A stretch of DNA of 64,000 bases from Cohnella sp. CFH 77786 (GCF_019400745.1 NZ_WJIB01000008.1:271454-335453); one strand, 5' to 3'. Shown: positions 1 to 8,303, numbered from the stretch's first letter. Numbers and translations are program-made. Notes: generated by a model from the sequence alone, not told the origin.

Positions 1-1710
1 CAGATCCTGACTCGCCTGGTGGTAATAGTCGTTCTCGTAGCGGGCCACGCCTCCGACTTCCGTCTTGACGGAGAGAGCCAGATACAGATCCCTCATCGTC
101 CGTTCGATGCGCGGATCATCGGGCGCGAACAACCCGAAGTCGAACAGCCCGTACAAGCTGGCGTCGAGCTTCAAATCAGGCTCGTACATGCCTTTCTGTT
201 CGTTCCAGTAGAGCGCGCGGACGAACCGCCCCAGCTCGGGCGAGTACATCTCGTTCTCCACGGCCGTTTTGACGCTGTCCGCCGTGTCCTGGTACTTCCC
301 GGCTCGCGTATGATCCCCATGGCAACGGGCGAAGCTGGCTGCCGCAAGCAACCCCGCGTACACGGTCGACACGGTAAAAGCCATGACGCCGTACCGTTCC
401 TCCCACAGGTCCCAGGAAGGCAGCGGCAGCCCCGATCCGCTGCGGTAGCGGACGAGGAAGTCCGCGGCGGGCTGAACGAGACGCTCGTAATCCTCTTTGG
501 AGCGGTCGAGGGTCCCGCCCATTTGATGATGGTGCCACAAGGCGAACAGCACGAGGGCCGTCTCGTCCTCCTGGATGGGAACCTGCTTGTTGCCCCGGGC
601 ATCGATCCACGGATGCCAGCTGGAGCCCGCCGATCCGTCCGGATTGTATTTGTGCATCATGTACCCGTCGGTCGACAGGGAGGTACGGCAAAACCGGAAA
701 AAAAGAGCCGTAAGGTCGGCGTACCCGCTCCGGTCGAGGGCATGGGAAATGAGCGCGCCGTCCCTTGGCCACATATAAGAGTACGTGTCTTTGGCGAACT
801 TGAGCATATCCGCGTCGTTCGCGGCGATAATGGCGCCCCGGTTGTCGAAATGGGTGCGGATGATCAGCAGGCTTCGTTTGTACAACGAAGCCATCTCCGG
901 TTGGAGCAGCCCCAGCTCGTGACGGTCCTTGCGCAGCCACTCCCTCCAATACGCCGTCGTACGGTCCAGGAACGCGTCCGGCGAAGCTTCGCGCCGGATG
1001 CCGTATTCCAGGCGATCGATTTCTTTGATGCTGGTCCCGAAGGCGATCCAGAACCAACCTTTCGCCTGGCTTCCGCCGGCGGCCCGAAGCGTCATCTCGA
1101 TCGTGCCGTCGATCGAGCCCTGCGTAATCGGGTTGCGCTCGAGCCTTCCGTCCTCGGCGTCCCTCCATGTTCCTTCCAGTCCTTCCACGCCTTTCTTTCC
1201 GGTGGCAAATCCGCTCGGATCCGCGGACGACGGGTTCTCGGAGCGGCAGGAAAGGGAGAAATACCGTTTGCCTTTGTAGAAAATCAGGGAGCGCAAATCC
1301 GGGTCATAGTACGCCGTGTCTCCGTACGACGAGCCGTAAATATCCAGGTCGAGATGAAAATACACCTTGAACGTTCTTTCGTTCGCCCAAACGTTGCGAA
1401 CCGTCACTTGGCGAATCAGGCAGTTGTCGCGGGCGTCGACCGCATCGCGGAGCGTCAGCTCCCACCCCAGGCGCTCGTGGCGGAACCGCGCCTCCGTTAC
1501 CAGGGAATCCTCCACATAAGCCGCTTGTCTTCGGACTTCCGGATCGTCCGTCCAGCCGAACCCTTCCGGCGTCCACACCCCGAAGCGGCAAATTTCTCCC
1601 AACGTATGATTTTCCATGCCCACGTAAGGATAATAAATATCGCGCAAATTATAGTTCCTATCGAAGTTGACAAGGACATTGCCGTTGCCGATCGGCAGAT
1701 CTCTGGGCAC
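1..1710 (-). CDS. GH15 glucoamylase-type glycoside hydrolase, C-terminus cut by window edge
   Basis: The 570 visible codons begin at a GTG (1710-1708) preceded by a GGAAGG-type ribosome-binding site; the 3' end lies left of the window. The N-terminal part is a beta-sandwich-like domain and the C-terminal part an (alpha/alpha)6 barrel-type region. Recognisable GH15 motifs are YMWPRDGALISHALDRSGY (about residues 310-330) and LPSWDLWEERYG (about 420), whose WEE segment carries the general-acid Glu of the family. GH15 enzymes release glucose from alpha-1,4 glucans or cleave trehalose or dextran; the substrate cannot be fixed here. No signal peptide is visible, so it is probably cytoplasmic. It is divergent from the DUF4912/GH57-GT4 genes, which suggests a shared alpha-glucan role. 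An upstream in-frame extension has no good start. Confidence 0.85.
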   Translation of the reverse strand, partial: MPRDLPIGNGNVLVNFDRNYNLRDIYYPYVGMENHTLGEICRFGVWTPEGFGWTDDPEVRRQAAYVEDSLVTEARFRHERLGWELTLRDAVDARDNCLIRQVTVRNVWANERTFKVYFHLDLDIYGSSYGDTAYYDPDLRSLIFYKGKRYFSLSCRSENPSSADPSGFATGKKGVEGLEGTWRDAEDGRLERNPITQGSIDGTIEMTLRAAGGSQAKGWFWIAFGTSIKEIDRLEYGIRREASPDAFLDRTTAYWREWLRKDRHELGLLQPEMASLYKRSLLIIRTHFDNRGAIIAANDADMLKFAKDTYSYMWPRDGALISHALDRSGYADLTALFFRFCRTSLSTDGYMMHKYNPDGSAGSSWHPWIDARGNKQVPIQEDETALVLFALWHHHQMGGTLDRSKEDYERLVQPAADFLVRYRSGSGLPLPSWDLWEERYGVMAFTVSTVYAGLLAAASFARCHGDHTRAGKYQDTADSVKTAVENEMYSPELGRFVRALYWNEQKGMYEPDLKLDASLYGLFDFGLFAPDDPRIERTMRDLYLALSVKTEVGGVARYENDYYHQASQDL

Positions 1711-1848
1711 GCGCGCACCGCCTTCCCGCTGTTTTCGTTCTAGAATGCCCGGAAAATGGCGGAAGATGCGCGCTCACCGCTCCGCATAAACGGCGGTATT
1801 TTCGGTCATGATTTGTAAACAAAAGACGAAGACAAGGAGCCATGAGCC
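1711..1848. promoter_or_regulatory. Divergent intergenic region between GH15 and DUF4912 genes
   Basis: A 138-bp gap separating two divergent alpha-glucan genes must hold both promoters. The plus-strand gene has a clear AAGGAG site at about 1835-1840. I could not assign -35/-10 elements or an operator with confidence. Confidence 0.4.
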
Positions 1849-2418
1849 GTGTCCCATTTCGACCGGCGGAGCCCGGCTCGAGCAGAGTACGGCCGATCCG
1901 GCGCCGATCTGCTCCATTTGATGGTTCAGAACGCCCGATCGCTGTATCTGTACTGGGAGGTCGGCAGCCGGAGACGAAATCTGACCGAGCGCCACTTCGG
2001 CTGCCCTTGGGGAACGATGCCCAAAATCATCCGGCTCTACGATACGACGTGCGTCTATTTCGACGGACATAACGCGAACGGCTATTTCGATATCGAGACA
2101 ACGCCGGAAGCGGTTAACTGGTACATACATGGCGTTCAGCCGGGAATAACGTATACGGCCGACTTCGGCACGTATTCGATCCATCGGCAATTCGTTCCGC
2201 TGCTGCGTTCGAATGTTGTCGTGACCCCCCGGGATTCGGTTCCCGATGCGGCCGAACCGGCAGGCGGGCCGGTCAATTTCACGGCTTATGCCCAAGCGAT
2301 GCGCAAGGGAGTGTACCTGTTCGATGAGTCTGCCGCCGAAGAAGAAACCGGGGGGCGCAAGCTGCGGTTGCCTGATGCTGGTCCTCCACCTGCATCTGCC
2401 TTATATCCGCCATCATGA
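1849..2418 (+). CDS. DUF4912 domain protein
   Basis: A 189-residue soluble protein of unknown biochemical function. The DUF4912 signature is visible as SLYLYWEV (residues 31-38) followed by the strand IIRLYDTT and a YTADFGTYS-like strand near residue 103, an all-beta fold. GTG at 1849 was chosen because AAGGAG lies 9 nt upstream; an ATG at 1842 is in another frame and is not supported. The 3' end overlaps the next gene by about 95 bp, so translation is probably coupled. DUF4912 proteins recur next to GH57 or glycogen-type enzymes in Gram-positive genomes, which suggests a glucan-binding or accessory role. That role is inference from context. Confidence 0.85.
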   Translation: MSHFDRRSPARAEYGRSGADLLHLMVQNARSLYLYWEVGSRRRNLTERHFGCPWGTMPKIIRLYDTTCVYFDGHNANGYFDIETTPEAVNWYIHGVQPGITYTADFGTYSIHRQFVPLLRSNVVVTPRDSVPDAAEPAGGPVNFTAYAQAMRKGVYLFDESAAEEETGGRKLRLPDAGPPPASALYPPS

Positions 2419-5206
2419 CCGCGACGATTACCTGGAAGAACGCTGGTTTTACGAATCGATGCTGGAGACGTACCTTCCTTTGCTGGACATGGCGGAACGG
2501 CTGGCCGGCGAATGCCCCGGCTTCCGCCTTACGCTCGGCATGACGCCGACGTTGCTTGCCATGCTGGAAGACCCCCTTATGCAGGGCAGGTTCCTGAACC
2601 ATCTGGAGCGCCTGATCGAGCTGGCGGACAAGGAAACCGGCCGTCTGGCGAACGATCCGGTCTTCCTGCCGCTCGCCCGCCGGTATGCGGAGCGGTTCCG
2701 CTCCTTGCGATCCTTGTACCTCGGCATGGAGATGAAGCTGATTCCGCGTTTCGCCGACTTGCAGAGGCGCGGCTTCGCGGAAATCGTCACGTCGGCGGCT
2801 ACCCACGCCTTTCTTCCGCTGTGCAAAACCGAAGAAGCGATCCGGGCGCAGATCGCCACGGCCGTCCGGGACTACGAGCGGCATTTCGGCCGGCGTCCCT
2901 CCGGCATGTGGCTGCCCGAATGCGGATATACCAGCGGAATCGACCGGATTCTGAAGGAGCTCGGGATCTCTTATACGTTCGTGGAAGCGGCCGGCGTGCG
3001 TTACGCCTCCCCGCCCCTCCAAGAGGGCCTGATCGTCCCGCGCCTCACGCGGCACGGAGTCGCCGTCTTTCCCCGGGACCCGGAATCCTCTCTTCAGGTG
3101 TGGAGCGCTGCGGAAGGATACCCGGGGGACGAGGATTACCGGGAATACTACCGGGATATCGGCTGGGATTTGGGATGGGAATCCGAATCCGCGTGGGGCT
3201 ACATCCGCCCTTATCTCCTGGCCGACGGCACGCGCGTCAACACCGGCATCAAATATTACCGGATCACCGGCCGCGAGGACCGGAAGGAGCCTTACGACCC
3301 CGAGCGGGCAGCCGCCAAAGTCCGCGCGCACGCCGAACATTTCGTCCGCTGCCGCGAGCGGCAGGCTGAGGAAGCGTTGAACCGGACGGGCGGCCTCCCG
3401 CTCATCACGGCTCCCTATGATGCCGAGCTGTTCGGCCACTGGTGGCACGAAGGCCCCGAGTGGCTGGAGACGGTCTGCCGCATGCTGAGCGGGGAGTCCT
3501 CTCGCGTCCGGCTCGTTCTGCCTTCGGAATATTTGGCCGGACAGACGACCGTCCGGGCGGACCGGATCGAAGAATCGAGCTGGGGGCGCAACGCGTCCGC
3601 GGAAGTGTGGCTGCAGGGCGGCAACGATTGGATATACCGCTATCTGCATCAAGCCGAGGAACGGATGATCCGCCTTGCGACCCATTACCGGGCGATGGCC
3701 GACCGGGACGCGCTTTCTCCTTGGGTTCGCCGCACACTGAACCAGGCTGCCCGGGAGTTGATGTTGGCTCAAAGCAGCGATTGGGCGTTCATCATGGACG
3801 GGGGAACGGTCGTCGAATACGCGGTGCGAAGGACGAAAGGGCATTTGGAACGGTTTGGCCGCCTTTGCGAAGCCGTCGAGCGGGACAAACCGGATCCGGC
3901 GTACCTCGCCGAACTGGAACGCGCATCGCCTCTATTCCCGGATCTCCGGTTCGAGGAATTCGCGTCCGTTCTTCCCCTCTCCCCCGTGTCGATTCTGACG
4001 GAAGCACAGTGGCTGGCCGTACAGGAACAGACACGCGGGCGAAGGAACGTCTTCATGTTGGCCTGGGAATACCCGCCGCACAATGTCGGCGGGCTCTCCC
4101 GCTCGGTGTACGAATTCTCCAAAGCATTGGCACGCCGGGGCGAAGCGGTTCATGTCGTGACGACCGCCCATTACGGCTCGCCTTATTTCGAGCTGAGCGA
4201 AGGGGTCTGCATTCACCGGGTGCCGGTCGTCGCCTCCGGGCCGACCGATTTCTGGGACTGGATGTTCGAAATGAACCTCGCCATGATCGATCATCTCCTG
4301 CAGTGGCTGGAGGCAGGCGGTCGCATCGATGTCGTGCACGCTCACGATTGGATGGTCTATTATACGGCAAGCGAAATGAAAAGCAGCTTCGGACTGCCGT
4401 TTGTCGCCACCTTCCATGCGACGGAGTGGGGCCGCACCGGCGGAAGGATCGAGAGCGAGCTGCAGCGGCGCATTCACAGGTTGGAATCCTGGATGGCTGC
4501 GGAGGCGGACCGAATCGTCGTCTGCAGCCGCCACATGGCGGATGAAATTCGGCGGTTGTTTGAGCCCTCGGAATCGCGGATTCATATCATTCCGAACGGA
4601 ATCGATATGGATGCGGGTACGGAAACGGTTGAAACCTTCGTGGTGAAGGAAGGGCCAACGGTGTTCTATGTCGGCCGGCTCGTCTTCGAGAAAGGCGTGC
4701 ACGTCCTGCTGCACGCCGTGCCTCACGTTCTCGCGCAGGTGCCGGACGCCCGATTCGTCATCGCCGGGGCGGGCCCGATGGAAGCGCAGCTGCGGGAACA
4801 AGCAGCTCCTTACGGAGACCGGGTGAAGTTTCTGGGCCATGTTGACGCTTCTGTCAAGGAAGCATGGCTGAAAGCAGCCGATGCGGCGGTCGTCCCCAGC
4901 CTGTACGAGCCGTTCGGCATCGTCGCCCTGGAAGCGATCCGTCACCGAACGCCGCTCGTCGTATCCGACACGGGCGGCCTCGCCGAGATCATCGATCACG
5001 GCGAAGACGGCTTCAAAGCGCTGCCGGGCCATGTCGATTCCCTTGTCCAGCATTTGGCGGAGACGTTGCTCAATCCCGACCGTGCCCGTTCCATGGCGGA
5101 CCGCGCCTACCGGAAAACGCGGGAAATGTACGATATGCCGGTATTGGCGGAGCGCCTGTCGCGTCTCTATCCCATTCCCGATCCCAGAGGAGGTGTTTCC
5201 GTATGA
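2324..5206 (+). CDS. GH57 alpha-glucan branching-type enzyme fused to GT4 glycosyltransferase
   Basis: A fusion of about 960 residues. Residues 20-450 form a GH57 domain: the MWLPECGY motif carries the catalytic nucleophile Glu199, and APYDAELFGHWW carries Asp366 as acid/base, both typical of 1,4-alpha-glucan branching GH57 enzymes. From residue 575 a GT4 (GT-B) domain starts with NVFMLAWEYPPHNVGG, and the E-x7-E motif is Glu862/Glu870 in YEPFGIVALE. The likely role is elongation and branching of an intracellular alpha-glucan on one polypeptide. The ATG at 2324 keeps the complete N-terminal strand; a later ATG at 2375 is possible and the frame is open upstream to 2246. It overlaps DUF4912 upstream and the nucleotidyltransferase downstream (ATGA, 5203-5206), so it is part of a tightly coupled operon. 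Confidence 0.9.
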   Translation: MSLPPKKKPGGASCGCLMLVLHLHLPYIRHHDRDDYLEERWFYESMLETYLPLLDMAERLAGECPGFRLTLGMTPTLLAMLEDPLMQGRFLNHLERLIELADKETGRLANDPVFLPLARRYAERFRSLRSLYLGMEMKLIPRFADLQRRGFAEIVTSAATHAFLPLCKTEEAIRAQIATAVRDYERHFGRRPSGMWLPECGYTSGIDRILKELGISYTFVEAAGVRYASPPLQEGLIVPRLTRHGVAVFPRDPESSLQVWSAAEGYPGDEDYREYYRDIGWDLGWESESAWGYIRPYLLADGTRVNTGIKYYRITGREDRKEPYDPERAAAKVRAHAEHFVRCRERQAEEALNRTGGLPLITAPYDAELFGHWWHEGPEWLETVCRMLSGESSRVRLVLPSEYLAGQTTVRADRIEESSWGRNASAEVWLQGGNDWIYRYLHQAEERMIRLATHYRAMADRDALSPWVRRTLNQAARELMLAQSSDWAFIMDGGTVVEYAVRRTKGHLERFGRLCEAVERDKPDPAYLAELERASPLFPDLRFEEFASVLPLSPVSILTEAQWLAVQEQTRGRRNVFMLAWEYPPHNVGGLSRSVYEFSKALARRGEAVHVVTTAHYGSPYFELSEGVCIHRVPVVASGPTDFWDWMFEMNLAMIDHLLQWLEAGGRIDVVHAHDWMVYYTASEMKSSFGLPFVATFHATEWGRTGGRIESELQRRIHRLESWMAAEADRIVVCSRHMADEIRRLFEPSESRIHIIPNGIDMDAGTETVETFVVKEGPTVFYVGRLVFEKGVHVLLHAVPHVLAQVPDARFVIAGAGPMEAQLREQAAPYGDRVKFLGHVDASVKEAWLKAADAAVVPSLYEPFGIVALEAIRHRTPLVVSDTGGLAEIIDHGEDGFKALPGHVDSLVQHLAETLLNPDRARSMADRAYRKTREMYDMPVLAERLSRLYPIPDPRGGVSV

Positions 5207-6351
5207 AAGGCGTCATCCTGGCCGGCGGCAAAGGCACGCGGCTGCTTCCGCTCACGGGTTCGCTGCCGAAACCGATGGTTCCGCTGCTCGGCAAGCCCTG
5301 CATGGAATATACGATTTTGCTGCTGCGCAGGTATGGCATTTGCGATATCGCGGTAACCACCCATTATCGGCCGGAAGCCCTCGAGCATTATTTCGGCGAC
5401 GGCAGCCGGTTCGGGGTGCGGCTCCGTTATTTCGCGGAGACCGCTCCGCTCGGGACGGCGGGCGGCTTGAAGAACGCGCGCGCGTTCCTGGACGAGCAGT
5501 TCGTCGTCGTCAGCGGGGACGCGCTCACCGACGTCGATTTGTCCGCTTTCGTCCGCTTTCACGAGACCCGGAACTCCCCTTTGACCCTGATGCTGTCCAG
5601 GGTCGCCGAGCCATGCGCTTTCGGCATCGTGCTGACCGGTCCGGAGGGACGAATCGTCCGTTTCCTGGAGAAGCCGGCTCCGGAACAGGCGTTCAGCGAC
5701 ACCGTGAACACGGGGATTTATGTGATGGAGCCGGAGGTGTTGGATTGGATCCCCGAAGCGTCGGCCTACGATTTCAGCCGGCAGCTTTTTCCCGAGCTGC
5801 TGGAGAAGGGAATCCCGATCTACGGGTATACGAGCAACGCCTACTGGTCGGATATCGGCACCATCCGGCAATACGTTCGCAGCCAGTACGACATGCTGGA
5901 GGGACGCATCCGGATGGACATCCAGGCGCGGCAAATCCTACCCGGGGTATACGTCGCCGGCGGCGTCAGGCTGCAACCCGGCTGCGTCGTAGAAGGGCCG
6001 GCGTTCATCGGCGAAGGCACGAGCATCGGGACGCAAGCCCGGGTCGGTCCCTATGCGGTGATCGGCAGCGGGAACCGGATCGAACGCGGTTGTCGTTTGG
6101 AGCGCGCGATCCTGTGGGATGGCAACCGGTTGGCCGCTTACACGGACGTCCGCGACTCCGTGCTTTGCAGCGGAATCCGGGCCGGCAGCGGCGCCCGGGT
6201 CCCGGAAGGCACCGTAATCGGGAACGGGGCGGTCATCGGCGGTCGTCCGGTTCCCCTTCCGGAGGCTCAGCAGATTCCGAAGACGGAGACGGAAGGATGG
6301 TTATATGCTGATTCCGATCGAATCGAAACAGATTCTATTCTGTTCCCATGA
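5203..6351 (+). CDS. Sugar nucleotidyltransferase with left-handed beta-helix C-terminus
   Basis: 382 residues. The N-terminal Rossmann-like NTP_transferase domain opens with KGVILAGGKGTRLLPLT (residues 2-18), the nucleotide-binding loop, followed by the KPM segment. VVVSGDALTDVDL (about residues 99-111) holds the metal-binding Asp, and VNTGIYVME is conserved. From about residue 245 hexapeptide-like repeats indicate a left-handed beta-helix, as in mannose-1-phosphate guanylyltransferase and glucose-1-phosphate uridylyl/adenylyl/thymidylyltransferases. The reaction is sugar-1-phosphate plus NTP to NDP-sugar plus PPi. The context (GT4, GH57, GH15) suggests it supplies the glucosyl donor, but the nucleotide specificity cannot be read from sequence. 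Its start overlaps the upstream stop (ATGA), with AGAGGAGG 8 nt ahead. Confidence 0.85.
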   Translation: MKGVILAGGKGTRLLPLTGSLPKPMVPLLGKPCMEYTILLLRRYGICDIAVTTHYRPEALEHYFGDGSRFGVRLRYFAETAPLGTAGGLKNARAFLDEQFVVVSGDALTDVDLSAFVRFHETRNSPLTLMLSRVAEPCAFGIVLTGPEGRIVRFLEKPAPEQAFSDTVNTGIYVMEPEVLDWIPEASAYDFSRQLFPELLEKGIPIYGYTSNAYWSDIGTIRQYVRSQYDMLEGRIRMDIQARQILPGVYVAGGVRLQPGCVVEGPAFIGEGTSIGTQARVGPYAVIGSGNRIERGCRLERAILWDGNRLAAYTDVRDSVLCSGIRAGSGARVPEGTVIGNGAVIGGRPVPLPEAQQIPKTETEGWLYADSDRIETDSILFP

Positions 6352-6502
6352 TGAAGGCGACGGCACCTTCCGCCTTCATTACCGGAACGGCCGGATCCAA
6401 TCGCTCGGCGTTGTGGACGGGGCGAAGCTGCAGGAGATGCTCCAGGATCAAAACCGATACGATGCGTTGATCCGGCTGATCCAGGAGGGAACGATCCCCT
6501 AA
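6305..6502 (+). CDS. Small uncharacterised protein (65 aa) at end of alpha-glucan operon
   Basis: The ATG at 6305 lies inside the last codons of the nucleotidyltransferase gene in a different frame and is preceded by GGAAGGA at 8 nt, so a real overlapping gene is plausible. The protein begins MLIPIESKQI, has a short beta-rich stretch (FRLHYRNGRIQSLGVV), and ends in an amphipathic helix. The pattern (hydrophobic-Ser-x-I, a strand with NG turn, then helix) loosely resembles small KTSC-type domains, but I do not regard that as an assignment. The function is unknown. It is probably co-transcribed with the four alpha-glucan genes. Confidence 0.6.
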   Translation: MLIPIESKQILFCSHDEGDGTFRLHYRNGRIQSLGVVDGAKLQEMLQDQNRYDALIRLIQEGTIP

Positions 6503-6520
6503 GAAAGCCTGAACGGGAAA

Positions 6521-6550
6521 GACGCTTGCCTCTCATCGGATGCAAGCGTC
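6521..6550 (+). terminator. Weak hairpin after alpha-glucan operon
   Basis: A perfect 9-bp stem (GACGCTTGC / GCAAGCGTC) with a 12-nt loop starts 19 bp after the stop of the small ORF. It is followed only by a poor T-run (TCCTGTTACG), so termination efficiency is uncertain. Confidence 0.45.
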
Positions 6551-6554
6551 TCCT

Positions 6555-7017
6555 GTTACGATTTGTCCACAAGAATTGGTGCAGCGCATCGCCGATGAGC
6601 GGCTTCTTCCCGAGTTTCACGCCGACGCGCAGCATGAAATTAACCCGCCATGAACAGCGTGTCCGCCCAGCACTGCTCCGGGATCGTTTCTTGCCGACAC
6701 CGTTTGCTGAAGCACCCGATCCCCGAAACGCAATGCGTTGTTCGAGAGATAGTCCATTTTGCTCAAAATGATGTCGAGGTATTTCCGGTCGTTCGTCTGT
6801 TCGTAGAGGGTGAGCAGCATGTGCCCCATCGCGCGGGTGTTCACCGTCCACCCCGGGAGACCCGCTTCGAGATATTCCTCGTACCAATCCGCCATCCGCT
6901 CCAGATAAGACGTCTCGCCTGTCACGTGAGCCAACGATGACGTCCACGGGACGCCAAAAGAAGCCGAAGCGAGGACTGGTTCCATTCCTCCGCCGCTCGC
7001 TCTCCCATTTATCCGCC
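6555..7017 (-). pseudogene. Decayed GH105 (unsaturated rhamnogalacturonyl hydrolase-type) gene fragment
   Basis: Homology to GH88/GH105 enzymes is spread over all three minus-strand frames. ADKWE occurs at the 5' end, then SASFGVPWTSS and ETSYLERMADWYEEYL with NTRAMGHMLLTLYEQTNDRKYL in a second frame. Next comes IPEQCWADTLFMAG in a third frame, carrying the canonical catalytic-Asp motif WADTLFM, and then FMLRVGVKLGKKPLIGDALHQFLW back in the first. At least two frameshifts are needed, an in-frame TAA follows FMAG, and the C-terminal two thirds of the usual roughly 370-residue protein is missing. It is downstream of the tRNA-Leu gene and transcribed in the same direction. Confidence 0.85.
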
Positions 7018-7085
7018 AAAACCCGTTTCAGGCCAGTCCGGGTGGAACACCCGCTTCCGTAATATCGATTTATTGGCGTATACGC

Positions 7086-7112
7086 AAAAAAATCCCTTGC
7101 TTCGCAAGGGAT
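7086..7112 (-). terminator. Rho-independent terminator of the Glu-Lys-Leu tRNA group
   Basis: On the minus strand the 9-bp stem ATCCCTTGC / GCAAGGGAT with a GAA loop is followed by seven T residues (plus-strand A-run 7086-7092). It lies 16 bp past the tRNA-Leu CCA end. Confidence 0.9.
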
Positions 7113-7127
7113 TCATCTTCATAAGTA

Positions 7128-7214
7128 TGGTGCGGTCGAGAGGACTCGAACCTCCACGGTATTGCTACCGCCAGCCCCTCAAGCTGGTGCGTCTGCCATT
7201 CCGCCACGACCGCA
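7128..7214 (-). tRNA. tRNA-Leu (anticodon GAG)
   Basis: An 87-nt class II tRNA with encoded CCA. The acceptor stem is TGCGGTC / GACCGCA, the anticodon loop TTGAGGG gives GAG, there is a long variable arm, and the T-loop is GGTTCGAGTCC. It is the last tRNA of the group and resembles the position of trnS-leu2 in B. subtilis. Confidence 0.95.
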
Positions 7215-7260
7215 TATTCGATTGCCGTCCGACCCAGGCGAAGCTCCCGGATCAAAAAAC

Positions 7261-7336
7261 TGGTGAGCCATGAAGGACTCGAACCTTCGACACCCTGATT
7301 AAAAGTCAGGTGCTCTACCAACTGAGCTAATGGCTC
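7261..7336 (-). tRNA. tRNA-Lys (anticodon TTT)
   Basis: 76 nt with encoded CCA. The 5' acceptor strand GAGCCAT pairs with ATGGCTC, the anticodon loop CTTTTAA gives TTT, and the T-arm is GGTTCGAGTCC. It lies 3 bp after tRNA-Glu. Confidence 0.97.
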
Positions 7337-7339
7337 GCA

Positions 7340-7415
7340 TGGTGACCCGTAGGGGATTCGAACCCCTGTTACCTCCGTGAAAGGGAGGTGTCTTAACCCC
7401 TTGACCAACGGGCCA
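7340..7415 (-). tRNA. tRNA-Glu (anticodon TTC)
   Basis: 76 nt with encoded CCA. The acceptor stem is TGGCCCG / CGGGTCA with one G-T pair, the anticodon loop CTTTCAC gives TTC, and the T-arm is GGTTCGAATCC. It is the first tRNA of the Glu-Lys-Leu group. Confidence 0.97.
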
Positions 7416-8243
7416 TTTGCGGGTTTCCGACTCCGGTTCGTTCGGGACCCTGTTTCAGACGACAAGGATGATTATATCTGAATCCCAGGCCCAAGGCAAG
7501 CTTTTTCTCTCACTTTTTTTCATGCAAAATCTGTAAGCGCAAACCAAAGCACAAGTAAACGAAGCCCTTTATCGGGAACGATAACAACCGGAATCGATCG
7601 CCCGCCGGGTTGTCCAGGTGAAGGCCGGCGGAATCGTCACGGATCGGGATGCGGATTTGAACGTACCGGCATACGTTCCGCCAAGCAATTCCTAGAAAGG
7701 TCTTTGCGACAGCATTCCTTGGTTGGGATACCGTCCGAATATGGCAGTTTCTCGAAACCGTATGCCGGATCCATCCCGCCGCTCAACTTGAGTGGGAAAC
7801 CCTCCCGTTAATTTCGGTAATTTCTCGGATTTGGGATGTTTAGTGGGAAAACCTCCCACTAATATCGGTGAAAAACTTCAATTGAGGGGATATAGCCGGA
7901 ATTAGTGGGAGGTTTTCCTTCTAATCACGCGCTTGTGGCCAATACGCATAAATAGAGGGAAGTTTTCCCTTTCATCTACTTGACTTCACGGCACCCGCCC
8001 CCTCTGAGGCACCACGATCGGAGACCTGTCGACATCAGATTCACCTGTAACGCTCATGCGTGCGGCTTAACCTGTAAGTCATAAAGTCCGCTCTGCAAGA
8101 TCAACAGAGCATCAACGGGGAGCGCCAGTCCCATAAACGCCCCCCTCTCGCTCCCCGAAAACCGGATGCATAGAGATAGACGTTTTATAATCGGCGGTGA
8201 TTCCGAAAAGGATGGCGGATTTTATAGTTTCCGAATCACTAAG
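7416..8243. other. Long non-coding spacer between two tRNA groups
   Basis: About 830 bp with no supportable gene. It contains a cluster of imperfect GTGGGAAAACCTCCCAC-type palindromes (7788-7975, listed separately). Around 7590-7695 there is a short plus-strand open stretch with coding-like codons (ending PAYVPPSNS before TAG) but no start or ribosome-binding site; it may be the tail of a lost gene. Confidence 0.6.
7788..7975. repeat. Cluster of four palindromic intergenic repeats
   Basis: Four related palindromes based on GTGGGAAAACCTCCCAC occur within 190 bp: about 7789-7806 (GTGGGAAACCCTCCCGTTAA), 7841-7862 (GTGGGAAAACCTCCCACTAA), 7903-7924 (inverted, TTAGTGGGAGGTTTTCC) and 7954-7972 (GAGGGAAGTTTTCCCTTTC). 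Spacing is 50-60 bp, and the first two are followed by the same TATCGGTGAA / TTTCGGTAAT element. Each can fold as a small hairpin. They look like a lineage-specific intergenic repeat family. Confidence 0.7.
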
Positions 8244-8244
8244 A

Positions 8245-8277
8245 AGAGCCTGCCGGCGCATATACCGGACAGGCTCT
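8245..8277 (-). terminator. Terminator of the Asn-Ser tRNA group
   Basis: A long inverted repeat (AGAGCCTGCCGG ... CCGGACAGGCTCT with one bulge) lies 27 bp beyond the tRNA-Ser end. On the minus strand it is followed by TCTTAGTGATT, a modest T-run. Confidence 0.7.
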
Positions 8278-8303
8278 CTATCATGGTCACTTGTTAAGGA
8301 AAC

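Noticed and set aside
19..1743. Long plus-strand open frame (574 codons) at the left edge
   Set aside because: It is the antisense shadow of the GH15 gene; the translation is Arg/Pro/Val-rich without any fold, and the minus strand carries clear GH15 motifs.
1774..2295. Minus-strand frame of 173 codons
   Set aside because: Shadow of DUF4912; no ribosome-binding site and no recognisable protein, while the plus strand has the DUF4912 signature.
2279..5053. Two long minus-strand frames opposite GH57-GT4
   Set aside because: GC-rich third-position shadows; the composition is that of reverse-complement coding sequence and no motif is present.
7128..7214. Integrated element at tRNA-Leu
   Set aside because: No integrase, relaxase or repeated tRNA 3' end was found in the window; only the locus type suggests a hot spot.
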